Part shown: positions 11,901 to 22,593 of the stretch, piece after piece
How the letters are laid out: every line of letters begins with the position of its first letter
How positions within the stretch are numbered: position 1 is the stretch's first letter
Source: Asterias rubens
Lineage: Eukaryota; Echinodermata; Asteroidea; Forcipulatida; Asteriidae
Assembly: GCF_902459465.1 (NCBI RefSeq)
Contig: NC_047065.1
Span: 11,456,170 to 11,520,169 of the forward strand
Length of the DNA: 64,000 nucleotides
Reading direction: 5' to 3'
Notes under the pieces: model-generated
Told to the model about the DNA's origin: nothing
Databases searched by the model: none
Seen by the model: the letters and a program-made list of their open reading frames with translations, nothing else
Made by a program: the position numbers and the translations under genes

Positions 11901-14900
11901 GCCGATTAAGCAGGAAATATTGTTTAAAATATCCCTGCTTAGCAGTAATGAGCAGGATACCAGTCACATGTTGTTTGTGTGTGGACATGGTATTTTGGCT
12001 GGTAGCTTTTGTTCTGGTGGTAAGCACATTTTGGTTGTACTTAGCTACTTTCTGTGCTTATATAAGCATTTCTTTGAAATTGGGCCCTGGTGAACTGGTC
12101 AGAAAGTGTGGGTTTGAGTCCTGCTGGTGACACATGTGTCCTTAAAGACACTGGACACTCAAATAATGTTTAGCATAAAAACTTGGGACCAAGCAATGGA
12201 GAGCTGTTGATAGTAAAAAAACATTGTGAGAAACGGCTCACTCTGAAGTTACATGGTTTTTGAGAGGTAGTTTCTCACTCAAATATGCCATGTTTAGGTA
12301 TCAAAAAAGCACACAATTTAATGCAACAAGGGTGTTTTTTCTTTCATTATTCACTTGCAAATTTTGCGATGACCAATTGAGTCCAAATTTGCACAAATTT
12401 TTCATTTTATACATTGGGATACACCAAGTGAGAATACTGGTATTTGACAATTTAAAGGCAGTGGACACTAATGGGTAACTACTTAAAATAATGTATATTA
12501 GCATAAAACCTTACTTGGTAACGAGTTATGGGAGAGGTTGATGGTGGTAAACATTTGTGAGAAACGGCTCCCTCTGAAATAACGTAGTTTTCGAGAAAGA
12601 AGTAATTTTTCACAAATTTGATTTCGAGACCGCAGAATTAGATTTTGAGGTCTCGAAATGAAGCATCTGAAAGCACACAACTTCGTGTGACAAGGGTATC
12701 TTTTCTTTCATTATTATCTCGCAACTTCAATGACCAATTGAGCTCATTTTATGCATGTGTTGAGATACACCAAGTGAGAAGACCTGTCTTTAACAATTAG
12801 CAATAGTTTCCAGTGTCTTTAAGCAACATTTTATACTAAGCAGCTCTATAAAATTGAGTCCAGATGTAGAAATACTGTTATTACCTCTGTCATGGAGGGT
12901 GACATAATATGGGTATTATGTCAGATTTTTTGCCCTAAACATTAAAAAATAGATTTTTTTGAGTGAATGGTATTTCAAAGAGTATCACCCAATTTAACGA
13001 AAAAAAGTTTAACTTTTACTTTTAATGGTCAGGAACCATGACCAAAATTTAAAACGTTTCTTATAAAACAAATAAGAATTGGTCACGTGATATATTGTCG
13101 GATCCCAACAAAAACTTGTAACTTGTAACTTTCTCGACCCCCTTCAAAATACCTATTGAATTTTAAATCAAAATTTTTGGGTCAAATTGGACAAAAATCT
13201 GACAAAGCATCTTTAAGGGGAAACACTCCATTTCAACATTTTGAAACACTTTGTGAATTACAAGGAAGTGCATAAAGAAAAAAAACATAACTTAATTTTA
13301 ATGGATCTATGTTTGTCTATTACATCAATACTTCCAAAGTACTTTGAGGAAATAAAAAAAAAGTAAATAGATCGCCTGAAGCATTTCATAGTTTGTCTAA
13401 TTACCAGGATGAGAAATTTCAGATATCTGTTTTTAGATTATTTTTTTTTTCAAGCACATGTTCATGTGTATCAGCTTGACAGTGTCAGTTATTTTCTTTA
13501 GCTAAAAAGCGATTCTGCTCCTTGATTTGACTTCTCTAGTTCTGAGAATACTGCTTCAAAAAAGTTTCTTAGAATTTCTATTAAATATGGCATGTCCTTG
13601 ACTCAAGGCTGTTGGCATAGTGTGCCCTGGCCCGATCGATGCAGCACGATTCGGCAGTCTCTGCATGCAGTGCATACACGAACAATGTATACATTGTATA
13701 GTACAGTCCATTGTACAGCGAGAACAGTATAGCAAAGTCGTGAGTACGGTCGTGTCTTTCTACTTTCAACCTCGCACACGAGGCTCAAGCTACTTAGAAA
13801 GTACTCATGTAGAGTACGTGTACTGTACAGATGGTACGCATGTACACGTACAGTATGTGTACGTATGCATGCTTTGTGTTATGTACATGGGGGCATGTGC
13901 GCTTGCGGAATTCAGTGGGGACTAGGATTTATGCAGGTCGCGGCTGGCAGGAGCGCCTTGATCAAGGCTAGGCATGTGTTGGCTGATTGGTCTTGTTCAC
14001 TGGACCCAAGCTCTAGTCCCAACTAAATTGTGCTTTCCAAAACAAGGTTACCAGCTAAACTACCATATATGTACCAAGTACAATTTGTGACTCACTGGTA
14101 TACTGCTCATTTCTATATTTTAAGCAATATTTCCCCATAAAGCAGCTCTATAAGGTAGTGTATCTCCAAAGAAATTGCTTTTTCCTGTGAGTTTGCATTG
14201 GGTTAGAAACCTGTCGAATAAATTTTCACTGAAGGTTCTAGTGTACTGGAAAGGGGTTTATGTAAATTGTAACCTCTTCCAGTTCTTTAGTAGAAAAGGA
14301 ATTTTATTTCCTAGAAAAAAACAAATGCAGAGAAAACTGCCTTACCTGTGTAACCATACGGTGTTGTTGGAGAGTGCGTTTACCGGCAAACTCCTCTGAT
14401 TCAATGGTAACTTCATACATTGCTCCACAGCCCCCTGAGGAATAAAAAAAAAACAGTGTGAGACCACATAACTAGTTCTTACATGTGCGTACACGTAGCG
14501 CTGTACATTGAATACACTGTACAGCGCATTTCTCATTTGGGTGTCATATATGGCAGTGGACACTATGGTAATTACTCAGAATAATTATTGGCATAAAACC
14601 TTTCTTGGTGACGAGTAATAGGGAGAGGTTGATGGTAAAAAACATTGTGAGAACAGCTCCCTCTGAAGTGCCATAGTTTACGAGAAACGGTAATTTTCCA
14701 CAAGTTTGATTTCGAGACCTCAGATTTAGAACTTGAGGGTCTCGAAATGAACCATCTTAACGCACACAACTTCATGTGACAAGGGTTATTTTTCTTTCAT
14801 TATTATCTTGCAACTTCGATGACCAATTGAGCTCATATTTTCACAGGTTTGTTATTCTACGCATGTTGAGATACACCAACTGTGAAGGCTAGTCTTTGAC

Positions 14901-17158
14901 AATTACCAATACTGTCCAGTGTCTTTAAAGACTTCAATACCTGCCTGCAAATAAATATACGTATAAAGATAAGTGCTTTGAGACGCCTGTAGACAAAGCA
15001 CTGCACATAAGTAGGCCTATAAATCAATAAATTAGTTTTATTATTATTAATATTATTATCATTATAAACCACAAGGGAAACTGAATAAAGCTATTGACAA
15101 AAAAGGGACACCGCCAATATAGGGCTAGATAGCTCAGTTGGAAGATCGCCGGAGGTCGTTGGTTTAAATCCTACTCTAGTCAATTCTTTGTTCAACCCCA
15201 AAATAAGTTATTAATATTACACACATGTATTACATGCACTGACCAATGTTAAAGGCAGTGGACACTATTGGTAATTACTCAAAATGATTATTAGCATAAA
15301 ACCTTTCTTGGTGACGAGTAATGGGGAGAGGTTGATGGTATAAACCATTGTGAGAAACGGCTCCCTCTGAAGTGCCATAGTTTTTGAGAAAGAAGTAATT
15401 TTCCACAAATTTGTTTTTGAGACCTCATGTTTAGAACTTGAGGTCTAGAAATCAACCACACAATGTCGATTGACAAGGCTGTTTTTTTCTTTCATTGTTA
15501 TCTTGCAAGTTTGATGACCGATTGAGCTCAAATTTTCACAGGTTTTCAGAAATTATTGTCATAACATTGTTTTTCTCATTTCCCAAAAACTACAGCACCT
15601 CAGCACGTAATATTTTTAGGGAAGCTGTCTACTCTCATTATCTTCAAACTGTGTAAGTTTAGTGTAAATCTGTGACATTGTGGTTTTTGTCATAAAAAAG
15701 TTACATAGACCCTTTAAAATATTTCACATAAATGTTATTTTGTGGAACTCTGTGGGGTATATAAAACAATTTCAACATAGTGAACCAATTTTAAATGTAG
15801 GAGGGTTTGAGAAATAACAGTAATTACACAATTCCAGCACCCAGACTGGCATTTAACCAAATGATACAAAAGAACCAAAGTTTATCATTTCACCATTTCT
15901 GTGAATTAGGTCCAACAAAATCATTCCCAATTTTAGAAACAAAACTTATGATGACCAATTTGCAGTAGAATGAGTTAAACCCCATTTCCAATAGATCACA
16001 TACCTGACACGTCTTGTACTTGGACTGCCACTGCCTTAGGAAACTTATCCCGAAGAATACTTTTGAGTTTTTGTTCACCTTGAGTGAGCACCGTGCTATC
16101 AGATAAGCCCCTCCATCGTTGAGGGAGCTTGATAAAAAGAAACAAAGTTACAGACAGTCCAAAGGATTTTGTTAGAAAATGTTCAATAACAACCTGTGTT
16201 TTATTTGTTTGTGTTTGTCGCATTGGAAGAGGAAGGCTGAAAGCTAGATGGACTGACACCATCACTTACCGGTATTAGGTTTTTAAAAGAAGTACATGTA
16301 GTATTCAAGAGCTAACGCGCATGAGTTAACGACAACAGCTCTGGACAGGGATGCAGAGGGTTCGGCTTGAAGGGATTTTGGTTCAACCACAGAGCGACAG
16401 ATGCCCTAATTGGCTTAAAGGCAGTGGACACTATTGGTAATTGTTAAGGACTAGCCTTCACAGTTGGTGTGTCTCAACATATGCATAAAATAACTAACCT
16501 GTGACAATTTGAGCTCAATCGGTCATCAAAGTTGCGAGATAATAATGAAAGAAAACACCCTTGTCACACGAAGTTGTGTATGTTTAGATGGTTGATTTCG
16601 AGACCTCAAGTTCTAAACCCGAGGTCTCAAAATCAAATTCGTGGAAAATTACTTCTTTCTCGAAAACTATGGCACTTCAGAGGGAGCCGTTTCTCACAAT
16701 GTTTTAATCCATCAACCTCTCCCCATTACTTATCACCAAGAAAGGTTTTATGCTCATTTTGAGTAATTATCAATAGTGTCCTTAATTATTTTGTAATTTG
16801 TAATAACCGTTTTGTTTACTATTAGTTACTTTAGTAAGTTTGGCTACTCATTTATGCATAAGCGGGAGAATTTGTTTTATAGCAAAAATTAAATTTATTA
16901 CTTATTAGCCAATACTTGGGCTACTGTACTGAGGAATATATGCCCTATCCACCGACTTTCTTTTATTTGGAAACAATTAAAAAACAAAACAACACTGACC
17001 CGAGCAAATATAAATAAACAAATATCAATACTCCGAGCTCTGAGGACGAGATCGGAGATTGCATGTTGTACATTTAATATACACGTAATATGATTATTAC
17101 ACTTTCTCTTCTGGGCCAACTCCAACCAGCCAACAGAGGGCGCTGTTTGAACATACAT
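8920..17158 (-). CDS. BOLA3: BolA-like protein 3, mitochondrial Fe-S cluster factor (spliced)
   Basis: Exons on the minus strand: 16004-16127, 14346-14434 and 8920-9003 (stop 8920-8922), all with consensus GT-AG borders and matching phases (1, then 0). They encode LPQRWRGLSDST..., then DKFPKAVAVQVQDVS, the BolA core GGCGAMYEVTIESEEF, LQQHRMVTQ and EVKQMHGLRIATAVP. The invariant Cys of GGCGAMY and the His of MHGLRI, used in animal BOLA3 for cluster binding with GLRX5 and NFU1, are both present. The animal protein acts in the mitochondrial matrix on lipoate and complex I/II cluster delivery. Exon 1 is tentative: 17000-17158 is open, ends at a GTCAGT donor in the right phase, and would give 151 residues against about 107 in human. 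Its peptide ends in FAR and joins LPQRW, plausible for a cleaved targeting peptide. Introns are filled with F1 and other repeats. Confidence 0.9.
9004..10704. other. BOLA3 last intron, distal part
   Basis: Intron sequence. It holds a 12-bp-stem hairpin at 9231-9275 (GCCTGACGTTTC pairing with GAAACGTCAGGC). A GC-richer block at about 9830-10060 contains GTTCTCGTTATCGC and, inverted, GATAACAATAACGATC, so it is probably a foldback element. An open frame crossing it is incidental. Confidence 0.5.
10705..11169. mobile_element. F1 copy 2
   Basis: Left end TTAAAGGCATGGATACACCT and right end TTACCAATAGTGTTCAGAGC. The centre is longer and altered, with a TACGGTAGTTTTAATCAT block in place of the usual GAGACCTCA stem. 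Confidence 0.75.
11440..11478 (+). mobile_element. 5' half of a split tRNA-Leu-like SINE
   Basis: GTGTGGCTGAGCGCTCAAGT is box A of the same SINE family as 8277-8590. The matching box B half appears about 600 bp downstream at 12085-12130. Confidence 0.65.
11479..12091. mobile_element. F2 element interrupted by an F1 copy
   Basis: The F2 ends are GGGCCCAACTTCGTTAAAGC at the left and GAAATTGGGCCCTGG at the right. An F1 copy lies inside at 11503-11888. F2 internal sequence resumes after it (TTAAGCAGGAAATATTG...). Confidence 0.7.
11503..11888. mobile_element. F1 copy 3, nested in F2
   Basis: It runs from TTAAAGGACACTATTGGTAA to AGTGTCCACTGCCTTTAA. The central stem is perfect: GAGACCTCAAGTT pairs with AACTTGAGGTCTT. 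Confidence 0.9.
12085..12130 (+). mobile_element. 3' half of the split SINE head
   Basis: GTGTGGGTTTGAGTCCTGCT is box B with its flanks, continuing the SINE head broken at 11478 by the F2/F1 nest. Confidence 0.6.
12141..12457. mobile_element. F1 copy 4 (diverged)
   Basis: It begins TTAAAGACACTGGACACTCA and carries GTGAGAAACGGCTCACTCTG and CTTTCATTATTCACTTGCAA. It abuts the next F1 copy head to tail. Confidence 0.8.
12452..12824. mobile_element. F1 copy 5
   Basis: It begins AAAGGCAGTGGACACTAATG and ends TTTCCAGTGTCTTTAA. The stem is ATTTCGAGACCGCAGAATTA with an imperfect complement. Confidence 0.85.
12825..14550. other. BOLA3 intron: palindrome-rich, includes exon 3
   Basis: The stretch 12889-13225 has inverted AGATTTTT-type ends and may be another foldback. 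Between 13660 and 13890 the sequence is crowded with GTAC/TGTACA palindromes. At 14497-14526 a perfect 10-bp stem (GCGCTGTACA) encloses a 10-nt loop. BOLA3 exon 3 is at 14346-14434. Confidence 0.5.
14551..14929. mobile_element. F1 copy 6
   Basis: It runs from GGCAGTGGACACTATGGTAA to CTGTCCAGTGTCTTTAA. The stem is GAGACCTCAGATTTAGAACT with GAGGGTCTCG. Confidence 0.9.
14930..15248 (+). mobile_element. tRNA-like SINE fragment within intron sequence
   Basis: At about 15123-15185, TAGATAGCTCAGTTGGAAGA resembles box A and TTGGTTTAAATCC resembles box B. The anticodon arm between them is deleted, so it cannot be a functional tRNA. The rest of the interval is AT-rich intron. Confidence 0.5.
15249..15550. 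mobile_element. F1 copy 7, right end missing
   Basis: It begins TTAAAGGCAGTGGACACTAT and matches the family through AGCTCAAATTTTCACAGG, then breaks into unrelated sequence that shares a CAGCACCTCAGCA block with 9090-9110 (inverted). Confidence 0.85.
16416..16785. mobile_element. F1 copy 8
   Basis: It runs from TTAAAGGCAGTGGACACTAT to ATTATCAATAGTGTCC. It sits in the putative first intron of BOLA3. Confidence 0.9.
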
Positions 17159-17379
17159 TTGGATTACATGATGGTCTTGAAAGTTGAATTCCTTTTTCCA
17201 ACAGACAAAACACTAGCCAGAATAGATTGATGAAGGAAATAATAGTAATACATTTATAGTCAATAATATGAATCTTACACATGTATTTAATGGTTTCGGC
17301 AGTTGTCGTCAGTAGTTGTCGGCTTTTTAAAACAAATTTTTAGTTTAGTTCGAACACTACTTCTAAACTTCTAGAAACT

Positions 17380-17407
17380 ATAAGGCTCCCCCGTGAGGGA
17401 GCCTTAT
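17380..17407. other. GC-rich hairpin, 11-bp perfect stem
   Basis: ATAAGGCTCCC pairs with GGGAGCCTTAT around a six-base loop, about 220 bp upstream of the putative BOLA3 start. It has the shape of a bacterial terminator, which has no meaning in this genome. Function unknown. Confidence 0.6.
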
Positions 17408-17616
17408 TATACAAATATTGAGTGGCTCAGAGTGGAATGGGAGGAATATTATCGCTCGGTATAATTTGGACTGTTCCATTTCACGTGGCGAATTTTTATT
17501 GTGAAATTACACCCGTTTCTCTTTGAGTCGGCCTGTTGGATTCAACAGTCACGATGTGCGTTCTACAGCTATTTTGAGACACGCAGAAGCCGAATGCTAG
17601 TAATTTTACTAATAAC

Positions 17617-20058
17617 TAGACATAGAGTTTTTTGTTAATTACAAAAACACGGTGTTCGGTTGGACGTTACGTGATGACGTTGTTCAAAAACATTGAACCA
17701 TAAAGATGTTTTTTATACAATGTGTCGTTATTTTATAGTTAAACTTGTATCACACTTTTGAACGCCTTGTTTCTTCACAAATGCAATATGTTTGTGTGAG
17801 ACTGGCATCAGTTTTTTTGTTTGCAACTCATGAAAGCCTTTTAAAAATCTAGCTCACCCCTGCACTGGATGCTGTACACAGATTTGATAATCAACAGCGC
17901 CCTCTTTGGTGGGCAAAAAGAGAGCGCTGTTGGGAATTCCCCCAAAAACTTTCGCGCCAAATGATTTTTACAAATTTTAAACGTTGTTTTATTGTTATTT
18001 ACTACAACTATCTGTTGAGTTTCAAATCGATCTCAATCTTGAGATATGGCGTAAATAAGCTCAAAAGTTGTTTTTTTGATGAAAAAAAAACACGAAGGCG
18101 AACTTTGACCCAGGGTAACGACCCGGAAATTAAAGTCGTACGATTTTGGCATTAACTTTTCAAATGTTGTCCAAGTCTTTATCTATCCGATACTGAAATA
18201 TGAACATCATACATGTAGCTTCAATATTCGTTGAGATACAGCAACAAGCAAATTGTAATTTTTCAACATTAAAAACCTTGCTATGACGTCATCAATCCAA
18301 AAAAGTGGCGGTTTCATCAAAAATTTAGCTACCCCTGCACGGGATGATTACACAGATTTGATAATCAACAGCGCCCTCTTTTGTTGGACAAACAAGAGCG
18401 CTTTTGGAATTCTCCCCAAAACGTTCGCGCCATATGATTTTTACACATTTTAAACGTTGTTTTATTGTTATTTAATACCTGATGACGTCATTATGACGTA
18501 ACTAGGCCTGTGTTGTCTTAAAAACACTAAGGTTCAACTATCTGTTGAGTTTCAAGGTTCAAATCGATCTCAATTTTGAGTTATGCCGTAGATAATCTCG
18601 AAAGTTGTTTTTTGATGTAAAATACACGAAGGCGAACTTTGACCCAGGGTAACGACCCGGAAGTTAAGGTCGTACGATTTTGGCGTTAACTTTTCAAATA
18701 TGGTCGAAGTTTTTATCTATCCGATGCTGAAATATGAACATCATAGCTTTTCTATTCGTTGAGATACAGCAACAAGCACATGGTCATTTTTCAAAATTAA
18801 AAACCCTGTCATGACCTCATTATCATCATTCCCAAAAAGTGGCGGTTTATTCCACTCACTATTGCCTATGAACATAGTAAGTTTTAAGTTTGTACAAGAT
18901 TTACTTTTGTTTAAAAGCTCAAAAGTTTTTTTTTTTATGTAAAATGCACGAAGGCGAACTTTGACCCAGGGTAACGACCCGGAAGTTAAGGTCGTACGAT
19001 TTTGGCGTTAACTTTTCAAATGTTGTCCAAGTCTTTATCTATCTGATGCCCAAGTATGAACATCATAGCATTCATATTCGTTGAGATACAGCGAAAAGCA
19101 AATGTCGTTTTTCAACTTTAAAAACCTTGCCATGACCTCATCAATGACGTCATCATTCCCAAAAAGTGGCGGTTTCATCTACTCACTATTGCCTATGTAC
19201 ATAGTAAGTTTTAAGTTTGTACAAGCTTTACTTTTGTTTAAAATTGCTGGAGAAGGTTCGCAGGGAAAGAAGAACACGAGGGAAACTAGACATAGTGTTT
19301 TTTGTTAATTACAAAAACACGGTGTTCGGTTGGACGTTACGTGAGACGTAGTTCAAAAACATTGAACCATAAAGATGTTTTTTATACAATGTGTCCTTAT
19401 TTTATAGTTAAACTTGTATCACACTTTTGAACGCCTTGTTTCTTCACAAATGCAATATGTTTGTGTGAGATTGGCATCAGTTTTTTGTTTGCAACTTATG
19501 AAAGCCCTTTAAAAATCTAGCTCACCCCTGCACTTGATGCTGTACACAGATTTGATAATCAACAGCGCCCTCTTTGGTGGGCAAAAAGAGAGCGCTGTTG
19601 GGAATTCCCCGAAAAACTTTCGCGCCATATGATTTTTACACATTTTATTGTTTTTCAATACCTGATGACGTCATTATGACGTAATTAGGCCTGTGTTGTC
19701 TTAAAAATACTAAGGTTCAACTATCTATTGAGTTTCAAGGTTCAAATCGATCTCAATCTTGAGTTATGCCGTAGATAAGCTCAAAAGTTGTTTTTTTATG
19801 AAAAAAACACGAAGGCGAACTTTGACCCAGGGTAACGACCCGGAAGTTAAGGTGGTACGATTTTAGCGTTAACTTTTCAAATGTTGTCCAAGTCTTTATC
19901 TATCCGATGCCCAAGTATGAACATCATAGCTTTTATATTCGTTGAGATACAGCAACAAGCAAATGGTCATTTTTTAACATTAAAAACCCTGTCATGACGT
20001 CATCAATGACGTCATCATTCTAAAAAAGTGGCAATAGTTGTTCGGCTGTTGGCCGAAA
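17617..20058. repeat. F7 composite repeat, one full and one truncated tandem copy
   Basis: Unit 1 spans about 17617-19285 and unit 2 starts at 19286 with the same ACTAGACATAG...TTTTTTGTTA opening, so the units are head to tail. Inside, about 320-bp subrepeats share CGAAGGCGAACTTTGACCCA, GGGTAACGACCCGGAAGTTA, ATATTCGTTGAGATACAGC and TGACGTCATCAATGACGTCA. The GAAGGCG landmark falls at 18094, 18628, 18950 and 19811. No coding capacity is seen. Unit 2 ends directly at a GTTCGGC-TGTTG-GCCGAA hairpin (20039-20058), the hairpin that also follows the copy at 26478. Confidence 0.85.
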
Positions 20059-21344
20059 TATATACAAAACAGAGCGAAATTGTACTCACGTCAGCGTATA
20101 GTTCAGTGTGTTGATTCTGCCTGAACCACCTAAACATTGTACAATGTGCTGCTTTAGATTCAACACATAGCAACGTCACCCAGAAAACTCTGGAAAATAT
20201 TATGCGAATATGTCTCACAATGATGAATCGTGTGTAATTATTAACTTGTTAGGCGCTCGTGAGCAATCGGTTTACTCTTCATGGTTAATTTTTATCGAAC
20301 AATGAACTGCTTTCCCAGAGGTTACTCAACGAACTTTCAGTATAAAAAGTGATTTATAAAAGATTGTGGGTGTGGAATTTTTCTATGACCCCATATACAA
20401 AGGTCTTCCAAGTGAGAAGGATAATATTAACTGAGGGGTATGGACTGTCCATAGTTTTGAGTTTGTTGTTCGGGATACTCCCATTTGTTTAGACTTTGGT
20501 AGTCTTTCTAAAACGCCTTTAATTAGTCACCCACACTCCCTGGTGCAGACCTGACATTCTTCCTACTTTGGGTCTGATTCCAGATTTGTTTGGGCCTTTT
20601 CAAAAAATTTTGATTAAATAAAAAGAATACCATGGTAAATTAACCTTTTAAATCCCACACTGCGTTTGTCCAGCAGTAATAGATCACCACTTATACATAC
20701 TCATTAAAATTTTATTTTTACTTTTTCCAATGACCAAATATCATTGCCTGCTGACGGGAAGGTCAGGTGTAGCAACATAAACAAACACAATGTTTAGGAT
20801 TGACTATTCTTATTCTACTGTTTTATTATTATTATTGCACTATTGGCTACAACCAACGATTCGTTTTGTACAATCAAATGGCAACAGCTTAATAACTGGT
20901 CACATTTGAAAGAACTACACTCCAAATTACTATCAAATTGACAAGTAGGCCCATTCTCCCCTTAACAATAATCTTGTACCGGACCGGGATACTTAGCAAT
21001 ATCACTGTTATCTAAATCGTTAGCTATTATGCAAAATTTTAATTAATTAATCAATTAAATAATTATTTTTTTCAACAAAACCTCCTTAAATGAAGAAAAT
21101 ACAAAATATATTAAATTATTACAATAAAAGGTGTATTCATAAACATAACCAGATAACCCTGACACTCATGGACGACCCCCATACCATCCAGACAAAGTAT
21201 GAAACAAATTTATCTGAGCAGCTGACCGAGATCAAGATCATCACATGCAAGACACTGGTTACGAAACAAAACTCAACTGAGACTATCACGCCATAGTCTA
21301 TAATACATACTTTTTGGTCAGATTTAAATTTCCTTCTGAAATAA
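20059..21344. other. Unassigned AT-rich intergenic sequence
   Basis: No exon, RNA gene or recognised repeat. Short runs of TTATTATTATTATT near 20822 and AATTAATTAATCAATTAA near 21043 are simple sequence. Confidence 0.4.
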
Positions 21345-21900
21345 TGCAATTAAAGTCACCTGGAAATAGAGCTTAATTTTTTTTCAAACATAAGAGTATA
21401 TGTTTAGTAACAATAAAACATTTGTTTTAAGTAATTGTTTGTAACGATATATATGTTTAAAAAATAGATAAAGTTGTTTGGTACGTAGAGTAAACACACG
21501 TGCAAGTACATTCTAGTCCAAGTCGTGAGTTTGTACGTGTCGAACACAATTTATTTCTTGCATTTTTCCGGCAGTGCCGACCAAGTGTATTGCTGCTAGA
21601 TGCAGCAGAACAACTACAGATGGGGTCAGTCTGCATGGCTGGTCAGACTCACAAGAGCAATAGTACCTAGTGGTCCGGTCCGACTTCTTTTTCAGCGCTG
21701 TGCAACATTTTCTCTTCTAATATCGCGCCTCGATTGACGTCACGAAAAGCGCCCTCTCGGGTCGGGCCTACCCTTAAATTTGTAAATAAGATAATAACTA
21801 ATTTTTTAGAACCTTATTTAACTGTTTATTCACATTCCTACTCATCCAAAAACTAGGGACAAAAGCTTTTTTTTGACAAAATACCACTTCCAGGTAACTT
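21345..21900 (+). pseudogene. THAP-domain gene relic, copy 2
   Basis: It is colinear with 6755-7525 through the flanks (GAGTATATGTTT, AGTAATTGTTT, CAAGTACATTC, TTGCATTTTTCCGGCA, GCGCCTCGATTGACGTCACG, ACCACTTCCAGGT). The coding part reads KCIAARCSRTTTDGVSLHG, closer to a THAP start than copy 1, but the ATG is GTG here and a stop follows within about 12 codons. The downstream AVPTIF segment is deleted. It is a relic. Confidence 0.65.
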
Positions 21901-22593
21901 TAAGCAGCGAGAAACCCTGTGCAAGCTTCTTTTTTTTTTAAATATAACAATTAAAAGTGTTTTAAGTAGTAGTTTTATTACATCATCAAATGTTTTCGGG
22001 CAAACAATGCGCAGCCTTTAAAATGACATCTTTTCATTAAACAAAAACCTGGTTAAGTCAGCCCCAAAAAGAAAAAAATAGGAACAAAACAATGCTTCAC
22101 TTTTATTTAAAAAAAATATTGAATCCCTTCAAAATCAGGGTTGATCAAGTACAGCGGGACTGATAACTAAAACTCCCGGGGTCAGAGCTGACCTGGATCC
22201 TGATCCCTAGGTATCCGGACCACTTTATGGGTCAGACTGACCCCGAACCGACCAAGAAACTTGTTCAACCAAGGACTTGGTTTGAGCTTGCATCATGCGG
22301 CATTTTCGTGACCCCTAAGATCCGGTGCTCCAAAATCTGCACTGTTTTTGTTTGTTTGTTGGGGGGGGGGGGGGGGGTACACTTCGGTTGCTTGTACTCT
22401 AAACACATCAGGGTCGTATTGACCCGGATTAAAGGTGGAGGGGCGTGACCCATTCCGGATCAAGCCACATGACACATGACACACGGATCCGGGTAAAGTC
22501 TGACCAGTTTTTACAGTGTAGAAGATATTAAATGTATTATTCTATTAATATCGTCAATAGAGATGATTCTTTAGGAATGCCAAAAGTTTGGGT
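21901..22593. other. Unassigned; poly-G tract and 3' flank of the lectin gene
   Basis: A G run of about 18 lies at 22361-22378. No canonical AATAAA was found on the minus strand just past the stop of the fibrinogen-domain gene, though AT-rich variants (ATTAATA, AATAGA) occur at about 22535-22555. Confidence 0.4.

Noticed and set aside
17380..17407. Rho-independent terminator
   Set aside because: Hairpin shape fits, but this is a eukaryotic intron/promoter context.
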